DNA of 64,000 nucleotides from Coprinus comatus (lineage: Eukaryota > Basidiomycota > Agaricomycetes > Agaricales > Agaricaceae). The stretch covers positions 525,235-589,234 of the forward strand of contig JAWPGT010000016.1 in assembly GCA_034638255.1 (NCBI GenBank), read 5' to 3'. The position numbers and the translations under genes are program-made. Of this stretch, positions 49,474-61,871 are shown in pieces; within the stretch, counting starts at the first letter, position 1; each line of letters begins with the position of its first letter. The notes under the pieces are model-generated. The model saw nothing but the letters and a program-made list of their open reading frames with translations, had not been told where the DNA came from and did not search any database.

Positions 49474-50850
49474 GAATGTGGGGTGTATATGTCAGTTTCG
49501 TAGGCTCATAGGTAGGTCCAATGTGTAATTAGATGTCTCAGGTGACACTGACATTACTTTGTAGGGTCCTATGTATTTTGGACATAATTTAGATGCTCTG
49601 TTTTTTGGTAGCCAAAGATTCTTTGATGACAAATATACCATGCTTCCCACTGTGATTCTATTGTCAGGTCTTCTGTTCCTATTTGCTTGCTCTGTTTTGA
49701 ATGATTGAGCCTCTATGATTGCATCATGTGCCTCTGACACATTTAAAAATGCCATATTCACAAACTCCTGTATGCCCTTGGGTAGTCTGCCAATCTTGCC
49801 TACTCCTTTCAACATGTGTGGCATGTTGCCATTCAATTCAAAAGGTGCAAATTTTGTTGTTTCTGATATGCTACTATTAATGGAGAATTCCACCATAGGC
49901 AGTTTGTCCACCCAGTCTTTCTGGTCATGTCATACCACTGATCTCAGGATTTGCCCTATATTCTTATTGGCATGTTCTGTCTGGCCATCTGTCTGGGGGT
50001 GAAATGATGTGGACATCAATAATCATGTTCCTAGTAGTCAATGAACTTCCTGCCACCATTTTGATGTGAACTTAGAGTTATGGTCGCTCACAATGGAGTC
50101 AGGCAGCCCATGAAGTCTGACTATTTCTTTAATGTATGTCTATGATAACTCCTCCACTATACTCATTGTTCTGACTGGTATCAAATGTACCATACTTGTT
50201 AATCAGCATATGATCACCCATAAGTAATCATAACCCCGTGATTCTGGAAATGGGCCAATAAAATCCATTCCTATGGATCCCCATGGTCAATCGGGTATTG
50301 GTAACAAGTGTAGTAGTCCCATTGGCCGGAGGTTGGATGTTTTGGAAACTTGGCATGTCTGACATGACTTGCAGAAATTTCGTACATCTTTTCCTATTCC
50401 TAACCACCAGTACCATCTACACAAGTACTCACTCGTCTTTAGTTCTCCAAAGTGCCCCACCACATCATGACTGCCAGATAGTAATTTCATAATTATTATT
50501 CTATCATTTGGTATGCATACTACTTGTGTGCCCTTCCTATTTATAGTCATTATCAGTCCATCATTCACCTGGAATGTGTTGTGATCCTGTGGCTTTGCTA
50601 TTATTTTGGAAAACAGTGCATCCTCCTTATATCCTTCTTTAATCTTCTCCAATAACCTCTCATCCAGCATGTTCCCATCTTCCACAACATTGCCATTTGT
50701 GGTGTCTATCTTGTCCAGTGCTACTTGGACTGGATCTTCATCAGCAATTCTCCTATCTGCCATCTGCAGTGCTTCTGCTTCTTCTTCACGCATCTCCTTC
50801 TTTTCCTGCAGACATCTGCTCTGTCACTGCCCATTGATTATCATTGCCCT
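49474..50850 (-). pseudogene. Chromovirus integrase (zinc domain and core)
   Basis: Minus strand: GSHDVVGHFGELKTSEYLCR and NFCKSCQTCQ (HHCC zinc site), PWGSIGMDFIGPFPES (first Asp), [18 protein letters not shown] (second Asp; His where Arg is usual), HPQTDGQTEHANK (catalytic Glu; His for the usual Arg), DKLPMVEFSINSS, TVGSMVYLSSKNLWLPKNRA. TGA stops interrupt it at least five times, at places where Arg (CGA) or Trp (TGG) would fit. Inactive. Confidence 0.88.
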
Positions 50851-50899
50851 GATTTCCATGTTATGATTCTCAATTTCCTGTATTCATCCTATTGGTAAG

Positions 50900-52450
50900 T
50901 CCTCTCCCTCTGGGTCAATTCTTTGGTCTGCAGATACAAAATCATGTTCTAGATCATAATTTCTGTGTACATCATCATCCTCAAAGTATCTGCTTAAGCA
51001 ATCTGCAACCTTATTATATTCCCCTTTCACATAGGTAATATCAAAATCAAATCAGGACAAATATTCAGTCCAATGTTGTTGACACCTTGATAGGTGTGAT
51101 TGTGTTTTGAAAAACTCCAATGCTTTGTGATTGGTTATGATGTGAATAGGATACCCTACTAGTTTATCCTCCCATTTGGTAAGTGCTTCCAATATTGCCA
51201 TTGTTTCCATTTTATGCACTGCATAGTTTTGCTGTGTGCTGGTGTGAACTTCTTTGACATCAGTCCAGCTGGTCAACAAGTCATCTATGATGTACCCTGT
51301 CCATACATTGCCCCTATACCTGTTTTTGATGCATCACAAATCACCCATGTAGGTTCAGGTAGTTGAGGGTCAATGGGTTTCAATATTGGTGTTTTACAGC
51401 ATATATGCTTTATCATTTCAAAACATCATTGATGTATTGGTCTCCAATGAAATGGTGTTCTATTCTGTGTAATAGACATGAGTGGTCCCATATATGCCAT
51501 GACATTTGGTAGGAAGTTTGCCAAGTAGTTGATCAACCCCACAAACTTCTGAACATCATTATAATTATGTGGTGTCTTCCAATCATGTATATGTGCCAGT
51601 TTATCCATGTCTGGGTGTATCCCTCCATCGTTGATTTTGTGGCCCAAGCAATCAATCTCCTCTGCATATAGTTCACACTTGCTTGCTTTAATATATAGTT
51701 TCTGTTCCCTTAATTGTTCAAACACGATTTGTAGTGTTTTTTCGTGAACTTCCTTAGTATCTGAATACACAAATATGTCATCCAAGTACACATGAATGTT
51801 CACTCCTATGATGTCATGAAATATGTGTGTCATGAGTCTCTGGAATGTGGCTGGTGCATTACAGTCTCCTTGCTGCATAATTTTACTGACATATGTCCCA
51901 GTAGTTGTTGAGAAAGTGGTCTTCCACACATCTTCTGCAATGACATGGACTTGTTCATATGTGTCAGATAGATCAATCTTTGATCTGAAGCATGCTCTAG
52001 CCATGTCTTCCTGAATCACATCCTGGTCAGGCAGCAGTGTAACATCCTTGACTGTGTTGTCATTTCGCTGGCATGCATCAATGACTGTACATAATTGCCC
52101 ATCCTTCTTTGCTATGCACATTAGTGGTGCTGCTCCTTCTACTGCTCTTGGTTCCCACCAGCCTGCTTCTACATATCAATTCAACTTCTCTCTCAGCTGG
52201 CTATGCATGGCATCTGGGCATTGTGGTCATCTGTGACTGTATTTCTTTTTGTCATCTATCAATTTGATTTCATGGTTTACTTCTTGGAGTGGTGGTAAAT
52301 TATTAGGAGGTCCTTTCATGATGTCCTGGAACTCTTGCAACCATTGATCCCTTAGTTGCACCCTTTCCACTGCTGTCAATCCACTCTCTGGTGTGTGTTG
52401 TTGCTGTTTCCATGCTAATGCATCTTGTCCCAAGTTCCTTACATCCATTC
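50900..52450 (-). pseudogene. Chromovirus reverse transcriptase and RNase H
   Basis: Minus strand. RT: RSKIDLSDTYEQVHV, FSTTTGTYVSKIMQQGDCNA, NIHVYLDDIFVYSDT (active-site LDD), HDWKTPHNYNDVQKFVGLIN. RNase H: WVICDASKTGIGAMYGQG (Asp), METMAILEALTKWEDKL (Glu), IITNHKALEFF (Asn where the catalytic Asp is usual), NKVADCLSRYF (Asp). Stops: TGA after RPIHQ, in the CTT-GT-TGA stretch before PAGL, after EYLS; one TAG after GTS. All can arise from TGG or CGA by single C-to-T or G-to-A changes. Confidence 0.88.
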
Positions 52451-52874
52451 TCCAACACTTATCTTTGATGCGATTAATCTCAGGTATTTGTATTTTGTTG
52501 GTAAAGGACTGAGGTTTGGATACCTCTTCCTGCTTTGCTGTTCAATACTGGTATGTGGGTTCCATGGTTCATTTCTCTATCAGTTCATTCACCATCACAT
52601 TCCATTCTCTAGGCATCCTTGGATCATAATATATGTCTGCAGTGTTTACATGTACCTCTTTCTTGGTTCATTTTGCCTTCAATTTCTTTCTTGTTGGCTC
52701 TATTACTGGTGTTCACTCTCGTGGTGTTATGTTTTGTAGTGCAGTTGCTGCTTTTTCAGTCTTGTATTCCTCAACTGTCATTAGTATGTGTGGTTGTGAT
52801 TCTGGCAGCCATTCAATATGGTGCAGTACACTCTCATCCTGAACTTCCTCCACCCAAGTTCACTGCCCATGCAG

Positions 52875-53652
52875 TCATTTTGATTCCCTCTCAGCTGTCC
52901 GATATCGTCGTATTTGGCTGTCACCTTCCTTTATTATTACCCATTCAGCTGGTATCTTTGTTTTTCCCATAATAATTGAGTCCGTTTCAAAATCCAGTTT
53001 TACTTTGTGGGTATGCATGAATGGTGTACCAATAACCATATCATACCTGTCAAAGTTGGCAATGTCTAAGTATGTTTGGACAGTCTTTCCTTTAATTGGT
53101 GTTACTTCAGTAATTGCACCATATTTAATGCTTGAACAACTTCCCACTGTGCCTAATTGCAAGGTGTGTGGGTCTATCAGTTTGTTTACTTTTATCTGTG
53201 CTACTTCTGCCAAGCTTGGTGTTATACCAGTGGTTGTACTACCTGAGTCCCACAATGCCCATGCCTGAATCCCACCAATTGTGACATATAAAGTGAGACA
53301 CAATTTTTCCTTGTCAGATGCCTGTGGTCATATGATTTTGTCTTTGAGTTTGATTAATTTAATTTTCTTTAATTTAAGTTCTGTTTCAACTTGCTCTGGT
53401 CACTTGTGATTGATACTTGCAACATTTACAATTTCTTGGTGATACCCACATGCTTGATGGACAGTCATAGCATTGCTGTATTCTCCATCCCCTACTCCAT
53501 CATCCAGGTACTCTGTGGGTTCTGGGATTTCCAGTTCAATCTCCTCAGTATCTGCTTCATAGGGTGATGTCCATTCAAAGTCGTCACCAGCTGACTCTTC
53601 TTGTCCACTTCCACTACTTCCTTCATTGTCTTCACTCTTGCTGTGTACTGCA
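52875..53652 (-). pseudogene. Chromovirus protease region
   Basis: A 142-codon minus-strand frame contains AWALWDSGSTTTGITPSLAE, the retroviral-type aspartic protease signature, followed by YDMVIGTPFMHTHKVKLDFE. Downstream on the same strand, EEYKTEKAATALQNITPRE leads towards the RT. TGA codons break it after ERESK and later. Confidence 0.82.
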
Positions 53653-54000
53653 TGTCAGGAATGCTCTAGACAGTCCCCAAGGTCAGTACTTATTGTTGGT
53701 TGAGGTTAGAAGAGTTGTGGTTGGATATTCTCTTTGGAGTTCTGGACTTGTAGATTGTTTCCGCTTTCTGTGACATCACAATGTCACGTCACATGTTACT
53801 GAAGCGTCCTGCAGACACATGAAGACTCTCTAGTCTAATACAAGTGTTTGCAGGTGAGTAGTTAAGAAGTTATTGTATCTCTCCAGTCTAATACAAGTGT
53901 CTGCAGTGTTTGTGTTTTATCTCAGTCATTTCTTATCGGTTTCCTTCCATTCCTTCATCATTGTGCTTGTCTCGTCGTCCTCTACGATCCTGCGCTTACA
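53653..54000. mobile_element. Solo LTR of family B (348 bp) inside the chromovirus, target duplication CTGCA
   Basis: TGTCAGGAATG...GCTTACA, flanked by CTGCA at 53648-53652 and 54001-54005. It splits the coding sequence between the gag zinc knuckle and the protease. It has the same length and nearly the same sequence as 35812-36159, but a different target duplication, so the two are independent insertions of one family. Confidence 0.92.
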
Positions 54001-54960
54001 CTGCATTCAATTGTACCTGATGGTTTCTCTTTGGGCAGCAACTAGCAAAGTGATCTCCTTCACATATGAAGCACTTGACAGTTTTACTTTTGCTTGGTAC
54101 TTTATTTGTGCCCGTTATCTGTCCATCTCCCTCTTTCTGGTGCTGTTTGTCTCTATTGTGCTTATTGTCTTTGTGGTTGGGGTTTTGATGTTGATGAGTA
54201 TTTTCATATATAGTCCGGCCAGTGCACTTGAGATAATTTGTGTATCCTTACTATTGTCGTGTTGATATGATCTATACGATCTCCAATGTCTCCTATATGA
54301 CATGTTGAGTTCGACTTTAGACTCACATGCTGTAGCATGGTCCTGGAATTCTTCAATTGAATGTAATTCTGGTTGTAGTCCAATGTTCATGAGTAACTCG
54401 GTCCTCATGTCATCTGGAATTCCTGCCAAGAATTGTTCAGTTAGTGATAAGTTGTCCAATGGCGTAGACATGCTGTTTGAGTGTAGGCATAGTTCATCAT
54501 AATAAGATCCAATGCCCTGTTGTGGGCTGTATTTGGTTTTCCATAATTTATCCCTTGCCTCAAATATAGCAGTTGGCTGGATAAAGTGGTCATATAATGC
54601 ACATAATGCATCTTCAAATGTCCAACACGCTCCTTGTTCATGTATAGAATCAATATGGTTAAGGTATAATGTCCTTGCTTCCCCTTTTAGGTATGATAAT
54701 AGATTATAGAGTCATTTCTGGTCTCTGGCAACCCCTTGACCTCCCAATCCATGAGTATTATAATTCATACATAGTGATGTTATGAATCGTTTCAACTCAT
54801 TTAAGTTCCTTTGCCTGCTATACTGTATAGTTCCATCTGGGGATCGGCTTATTGATTTGTCATTTGGGTCTGGTGGTTGTGATAAGTGTATTGCTATCGT
54901 GGTTCATATATGGTCATGCGGGGCAGGGGATTGATTAAAATGGTAACAAACAGGTACCAC
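54001..54960 (-). pseudogene. Chromovirus gag (left copy, most complete)
   Basis: Minus strand from about 54960: QPPDPNDKSISRSPDGTIQY, NLNELKRFITSLCMNYNTHG, QGVARDQK then TGA (TGG expected), LYNLLSYLKGEARTLYLNHI, DALCALYDHFIQPTAIFEAR, TPLDNLSLTEQFLAGIPDDM, and a zinc knuckle CFICEGDHFASCC near the end. One base missing near 54240, relative to the other arm, shifts the frame before the knuckle. Confidence 0.85.
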
Positions 54961-55166
54961 TAGTTGTTTTAATTGGGTACATACATATGTTCCTTTCATT
55001 ATATATATGTATGTGCCTTGTATTGTACATATGTTTGTATGTATATACCCATTACTATTATATGACACATTTTTTCATGATTAATGATGATTTTCTACAC
55101 TTTTAGTTTTGTCATATGCAAAAAAAAAACATAAGTTGTAGTAGGTTTCTGCTAAAGGTATGACTT
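54742..55166. other. Palindrome centre (425 bp, unpaired)
   Basis: The first about 220 bases carry the 5' part of gag on the minus strand, continuous with the left arm. The remainder is AT-rich (TATATATATG near 55001, ten A at 55121-55130) with no LTR or tRNA-primer site recognised. The right arm breaks abruptly inside gag at 55167, beginning GGTCAAGGGG. Confidence 0.8.
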
Positions 55167-55908
55167 GGTCAAGGGGTTGCCAGAGACCAGAAATGACTCT
55201 ATAATCTATTATCATACCTAAAAGGGGAAGCAAGGACATTATACCTTAACCATATTGATTCTATACATGAACAAGGAGCGTGTTGGACATTTGAAGATGC
55301 ATTATGTGCATTATATGACCACTTTATCCAGCCAACTGCTATATTTGAGGCAAGGGATAAATTATGGAAAACCAAATACAGCCCACAACAGGGCATTGGA
55401 TCTTATTATGATGAACTATGCCTACACTCAAACAGCATGTCTACGCCATTGGACAACTTATCACTAACTGAACAATTCTTGGCAGGAATTCCAGATGACA
55501 TGAGGACCGAGTTACTCATGAACATTGGACTACAACCAGAATTACATTCAATTGAAGAATTCCAGGACCATGCTACAGCATGTGAGTCTAAAGTCGAACT
55601 CAACATGTCATATAGGAGACATTGGAGATCGTATAGATCATATCAACACGACAATAGTAAGGATACATCAAATTATCTCAAGTGCACTGGCCGGACTATA
55701 TATGAAAATACTCATCAACATCAAAACCCCAACCACAAAGACAATAAGCACAATAGAGACAAACAGCACCAGAAAGAGGGAGATGGACAGATAACGGGCA
55801 CAAATAAAGTACCAAGCAAAAGTAAAACTGTCAAGTGCTTCATATGTGAAGGAGATCACTTTGCTAGTTGCTGCCCAAAGAGAAACCATCAGGTACAATT
55901 GAATGCAG
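55167..55908 (+). pseudogene. Chromovirus gag (right copy, 5'-truncated)
   Basis: Same protein as the left copy, beginning at QGVARDQ. From 55437 it runs 158 codons without interruption to the knuckle CFICEGDHFASCCPKR, because this arm has the one base missing on the left. The N-terminal half of gag is absent. Confidence 0.85.
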
Positions 55909-56256
55909 TGTAAGCGCAGGATCGTAGAGGACGACGAGACAAGCACAATGATGAAGGAATGGAAGGAAACCGATAAGAAATGACTGAGATAAAACACAAA
56001 CACTGCAGACACTTGTATTAGACTGGAGAGATACAATAACTTCTTAACTACTCACCTGCAAACACTTGTATTAGACTAGAGAGTCTTCATGTGTCTGCAG
56101 GACGCTTCAGTAACATGTGACGTGACATTGTGATGTCACAGAAAGCGGAAACAATCTACAAGTCCAGAACTCCAAAGAGAATATCCAACCACAACTCTTC
56201 TAACCTCAACCAACAATAAGTACTGACCTTGGGGACTGTCTAGAGCATTCCTGACA
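55909..56256. mobile_element. Solo LTR family B, right-arm copy
   Basis: Mirror image of 53653-54000; starts TGTAAGCGC and ends CTGACA, flanked by TGCAG at 55904-55908 and 56257-56261. Copied with the arm rather than inserted independently. Confidence 0.92.
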
Positions 56257-57034
56257 TGCAGTACACAGCAAGAGTGAAGACAATGAAGGAAGTAGTGGAA
56301 GTGGACAAGAAGAGTCAGCTGGTGACGACTTTGAATGGACATCACCCTATGAAGCAGATACTGAGGAGATTGAACTGGAAATCCCAGAACCCACAGAGTA
56401 CCTGGATGATGGAGTAGGGGATGGAGAATACAGCAATGCTATGACTGTCCATCAAGCATGTGGGTATCACCAAGAAATTGTAAATGTTGCAAGTATCAAT
56501 CACAAGTGACCAGAGCAAGTTGAAACAGAACTTAAATTAAAGAAAATTAAATTAATCAAACTCAAAGACAAAATCATATGACCACAGGCATCTGACAAGG
56601 AAAAATTGTGTCTCACTTTATATGTCACAATTGGTGGGATTCAGGCATGGGCATTGTGGGACTCAGGTAGTACAACCACTGGTATAACACCAAGCTTGGC
56701 AGAAGTAGCACAGATAAAAGTAAACAAACTGATAGACCCACACACCTTGCAATTAGGCACAGTGGGAAGTTGTTCAAGCATTAAATATGGTGCAATTACT
56801 GAAGTAACACCAATTAAAGGAAAGACTGTCCAAACATACTTAGACATTGCCAACTTTGACAGGTATGATATGGTTATTGGTACACCATTCATGCATACCC
56901 ACAAAGTAAAACTGGATTTTGAAACGGACTCAATTATTATGGGAAAAACAAAGATACCAGCTGAATGGGTAATAATAAAGGAAGGTGACAGCCAAATACG
57001 ACGATATCGGACAGCTGAGAGGGAATCAAAATGA
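56257..57034 (+). pseudogene. Chromovirus protease region (right copy)
   Basis: Contains AWALWDSGSTTTGITPSLAE at about 56640-56700. The 142-codon frame is identical to the left arm and stops at the same TGA. Confidence 0.82.
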
Positions 57035-57460
57035 CTGCATGGGCAGTGAACTTGGGTGGAGGAAGTTCAGGATGAGAGTGTACTGCACCATATTGAATGG
57101 CTGCCAGAATCACAACCACACATACTAATGACAGTTGAGGAATACAAGACTGAAAAAGCAGCAACTGCACTACAAAACATAACACCACGAGAGTGAACAC
57201 CAGTAATAGAGCCAACAAGAAAGAAATTGAAGGCAAAATGAACCAAGAAAGAGGTACATGTAAACACTGCAGACATATATTATGATCCAAGGATGCCTAG
57301 AGAATGGAATGTGATGGTGAATGAACTGATAGAGAAATGAACCATGGAACCCACATACCAGTATTGAACAGCAAAGCAGGAAGAGGTATCCAAACCTCAG
57401 TCCTTTACCAACAAAATACAAATACCTGAGATTAATCGCATCAAAGATAAGTGTTGGAGA

Positions 57461-58915
57461 ATGGATGTAAGGAACTTGGGACAAGATGCATTAGCATGGA
57501 AACAGCAACAACAACACACACCAGAGAGTGGATTGACAGCAGTGGAAAGGGTGCAACTAAGGGATCAATGGTTGCAAGAGTTCCAGGACATCATGAAAGG
57601 ACCTCCTAATAATTTACCACCACTCCAAGAAGTAAACCATGAAATCAAATTGATAGATGACAAAAAGAAATACAGTCACAGATGACCACAATGCCCAGAT
57701 GCCATGCATAGCCAGCTGAGAGAGAAGTTGAATTGATATGTAGAGGCAGGCTGGTGGGAACCAAGAGCAGTAGAAGGAGCAGCACCACTAATGTGCATAG
57801 CAAAGAAGGATGGGCAATTATGTACAGTCATTGATGCATGCCAGCGAAATGACAACACAGTCAAGGATGTTACACTGCTGCCTGACCAGGATGTGATTCA
57901 GGAAGACATGGCTAGAGCATGCTTCAGATCAAAGATTGATCTATCTGACACATATGAACAAGTCCATGTCATTGCAGAAGATGTGTGGAAGACCACTTTC
58001 TCAACAACTACTGGGACATATGTCAGTAAAATTATGCAGCAAGGAGACTGTAATGCACCAGCCACATTCCAGAGACTCATGACACACATATTTCATGACA
58101 TCATAGGAGTGAACATTCATGTGTACTTGGATGACATATTTGTGTATTCAGATACTAAGGAAGTTCACGAAAAAACACTACAAATCGTGTTTGAACAATT
58201 AAGGGAACAGAAACTATATATTAAAGCAAGCAAGTGTGAACTATATGCAGAGGAGATTGATTGCTTGGGCCACAAAATCAACGATGGAGGGATACACCCA
58301 GACATGGATAAACTGGCACATATACATGATTGGAAGACACCACATAATTATAATGATGTTCAGAAGTTTGTGGGGTTGATCAACTACTTGGCAAACTTCC
58401 TACCAAATGTCATGGCATATATGGGACCACTCATGTCTATTACACAGAATAGAACACCATTTCATTGGAGACCAATACATCAATGATGTTTTGAAATGAT
58501 AAAGCATATATGCTGTAAAACACCAATATTGAAACCCATTGACCCTCAACTACCTGAACCTACATGGGTGATTTGTGATGCATCAAAAACAGGTATAGGG
58601 GCAATGTATGGACAGGGTACATCATAGATGACTTGTTGACCAGCTGGACTGATGTCAAAGAAGTTCACACCAGCACAGCAAAACTATGCAGTGCATAAAA
58701 TGGAAACAATGGCAATATTGGAAGCACTTACCAAATGGGAGGATAAACTAGTAGGGTATCCTATTCACATCATAACCAATCACAAAGCATTGGAGTTTTT
58801 CAAAACACAATCACACCTATCAAGGTGTCAACAACATTGGACTGAATATTTGTCCTGATTTGATTTTGATATTACCTATGTGAAAGGGGAATATAATAAG
58901 GTTGCAGATTGCTTA
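57461..58915 (+). pseudogene. Chromovirus RT and RNase H (right copy)
   Basis: RT with NIHVYLDDIFVYSDT (about 58112) and the same internal stops as the left copy. A CA unit is missing near 58675, so RNase H reads LMSKKFTPAQQNYAVHKMET here, the better family match, while the left copy is shifted. One extra CAA codon lies in the Gln run near 57510. Confidence 0.88.
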
Positions 58916-59116
58916 AGCAGATACTTTGAGGATGATGATGTACACAGAAATTATGATCTAGAACATGATTTTGTATCTGCAGACCAAAGAATTGACCCAG
59001 AGGGAGAGGACTTACCAATAGGATGAATACAGGAAATTGAGAATCATAACATGGAAATCAGGGCAATGATAATCAATGGGCAGTGACAGAGCAGATGTCT
59101 GCAGGAAAAGAAGGAG

Positions 59117-60436
59117 ATGCGTGAAGAAGAAGCAGAAGCACTGCAGATGGCAGATAGGAGAATTGCTGATGAAGATCCAGTCCAAGTAGCACTGGACAAG
59201 ATAGACACCACAAATGGCAATGTTGTGGAAGATGGGAACATGCTGGATGAGAGGTTATTGGAGAAGATTAAAGAAGGATATAAGGAGGATGCACTGTTTT
59301 CCAAAATAATAGCAAAGCCACAGGATCACAACACATTCCAGGTGAATGATGGACTGATAATGACTATAAATAGGAAGGGCACACAAGTAGTATGCATACC
59401 AAATGATAGAATAATAATTATGAAATTACTATCTGGCAGTCATGATGTGGTGGGGCACTTTGGAGAACTAAAGACGAGTGAGTACTTGTGTAGATGGTAC
59501 TGGTGGTTAGGAATAGGAAAAGATGTACGAAATTTCTGCAAGTCATGTCAGACATGCCAAGTTTCCAAAACATCCAACCTCCGGCCAATGGGACTACTAC
59601 ACTTGTTACCAATACCCGATTGACCATGGGGATCCATAGGAATGGATTTTATTGGCCCATTTCCAGAATCACGGGGTTATGATTACTTATGGGTGATCAT
59701 ATGCTGATTAACAAGTATGGTACATTTGATACCAGTCAGAACAAAGAGTATAGTGGAGGAGTTATCATAGACATACATTAAAGAAATAGTCAGACTTCAT
59801 GGGCTGCCTGACTCCATTGTGAGCGACCATAACTCTAAGTTCACATCAAAATGGTGGCAGGAAGTTCATTGACTACTAGGAACATGATTATTGATGTCCA
59901 CATCATTTCACCCCCAGACAGATGGCCAGACAGAACATGCCAATAAGAATATAGGGCAAATCCTGAGATCAGTGGTATGACATGACCAGAAAGACTGGGT
60001 GGACAAACTGCCTATGGTGGAATTCTCCATTAATAGTAGCATATCAGAAACAACAAAATTTGCACCTTTTGAATTGAATGGCAACATGCCACACATGTTG
60101 AAAGGAGTAGGCAAGATTGGCAGACTACCCAAGGGCATACAGGAGTTTGTGAATATGGCATTTTTAAATGTGTCAGAGGCACATGATGCAATCATAGAGG
60201 CTCAATCATTCAAAACAGAGCAAGCAAATAGGAACAGAAGACCTGACAATAGAATCACAGTGGGAAGCATGGTATATTTGTCATCAAAGAATCTTTGGCT
60301 ACCAAAAAACAGAGCATCTAAATTATGTCCAAAATACATAGGACCCTACAAAGTAATGTCAGTGTCACCTGAGACATCTAATTACACATTGGACCTACCT
60401 ATGAGCCTACGAAACTGACATATACACCCCACATTC
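59117..60436 (+). pseudogene. Chromovirus integrase (right copy)
   Basis: Zinc site near 59440-59570, GMDFIGPF near 59643, SDHNSKF near 59823, TDGQTEHANK near 59920. The stops are the same as in the left arm. It ends at the solo LTR. Confidence 0.88.
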
Positions 60437-61060
60437 TGTTACAAGTCCACCCAAACCACCGGCCCGTACCACCACCACCGAGGAAGACTTGTTCGCTATC
60501 TTCCCCGAACTCATTCCCAATGACGACACCATGGACGACTCTGCTTGACATACCATTCCCCGGTGACATCACTATGACATCGCTATGACCTAACGTCGAA
60601 CTAAGTATGAGACTCCACTTATGCTTAGAAGTATACATTTCCCCAGCTCCAGTATTAGTTATCTGTTTCGTCATTTTACTCTTGTTGACTAACCTTTCAT
60701 TGTATATGGAGTAAATAGTCCCCGACCCCGATGTCTCACCTACTCCTGTTGACAGTTCTAGCATTGTGTATGGAGTAGATTATAAAGCGATGACGAGTAT
60801 TAGGTTATAATTAGTTAGTAGCTATTATTAGGTACATCCCTAGAATAGTATAAATACTCGATGTAGTGGACGATTAAAGCCTCAAGCTTTAATCTCTTCT
60901 GTTGTAGCCCTTATACATCTCTGTCTCCATACCTCTCGGTCACTAGGTTGAAAGGCCTTGAGATTGCAGCAGAGTGTTTATTGATCGCACGTTCCTACAC
61001 GACTGCACTCTAGCGTTTAAGTTCCAGGAGTGTTCAGCTTAACGGTTCGTGGTCATAACA
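60437..61060 (+). mobile_element. Solo LTR family A, right-arm copy
   Basis: Mirror image of 48850-49473; TGTTACAAG...CATAACA with CATTC at 60432-60436 and 61061-61065. Plus-strand TATAAATACT lies at about 60850. Confidence 0.92.
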
Positions 61061-61374
61061 CATTCCATGCCAGTCTGTTACAACCTCATATTGCATCAAG
61101 TGATGAAAGGTTTCCAAACAGATTGAAGTTGGAAGCATATGACTTTGGCACAGGAGATGATGAGGAATGGGTCATAGATGAGATTGTGGGTCATCAGAGA
61201 TTGGGAAAAAAGCCAATGGAATTCAAGGTGCAATGGAGCATGGGGGACACTACTTGGGAACCATTGTCCCATTGTCAAGAGTTGGCGGCCCTGGACCATT
61301 ATCTAGCCATACATGGGGTCACAGAGATTGCTAAACTGCCTTTGAGACCTGTAGACAGGTACCAAAAGGACTAG
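61061..61374 (+). pseudogene. Integrase C-terminus with chromodomain (right copy)
   Basis: HASLLQPHIASSDERFPNRL then EWVIDEIVGHQRLGKKPMEF and TTWEP, identical to the left arm, ending at TAG 61372-61374. Confidence 0.85.
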
Positions 61375-61871
61375 ACAAAGAAAAGGGTAGACAAAAGAAA
61401 TGTCTAGTAGGAGGAACATACTTATATGTGAGCATGTTCAACACTGCTAGTCAACACCCCATTTCTTCCACCACACACACCATATCACAAAACACTGGAA
61501 TGACAGAAACCAATGACCAGACCTTCACCTCCTCAGTACTTGCAGTGATGATGCTCACTGAAAGGGGGGGGATAGGGCAGAGCTGAAAAACAGTCAGCAA
61601 CAAATCAGTGGGAAAACTGCAAAATGCAGCCTTTTGGATAGAATGGAACCTATGAACACATACATCAACAGGACTAAGAGACACAAGAGGATGAGGAACG
61701 AGAGAGAGGAGGACATACACCCATTCCTGATCAGCACAAACAGCCAATCAGTGAAAAACACCAAGTACGGAAGATTCAAATATGGGAAACCAGCTTGGGT
61801 AAAACCCATGATCAGAAAACCAAATGAAACAAACAACACCAATGCATGGGAAGCCAACTGAGAAGTAGAAC

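Larger units (their letters stand above)
46320..54960 (-). mobile_element. Decayed Ty3/gypsy chromovirus (left copy)
   Basis: Minus-strand order: gag with zinc knuckle, protease (DSGSTTTG), reverse transcriptase (YLDD), RNase H, integrase (zinc site and core), chromodomain, accessory frame, polypurine tract AAAGGGGGA and a 204-bp 3' LTR. Two solo LTRs are nested in it. It ends inside or just upstream of gag around 54960; no 5' LTR is visible before the palindrome centre. Many TGA and a few TAG stops make it inactive. Confidence 0.88.

Noticed and set aside
52425..52972. Leu/Phe/Cys-rich plus-strand frames suggesting a membrane protein
   Set aside because: They lie antisense to the protease-RT linker of the gypsy element; the apparent hydrophobicity comes from reversed codons.
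49474..54960. TGA read as tryptophan (code change) in the gypsy frames
   Set aside because: Host genes here end in TGA (P450 nos. 1 and 3), Arg-to-His and Asp-to-Asn changes accompany the TGA codons, and one Trp site is TAG. Mutation explains all of it.
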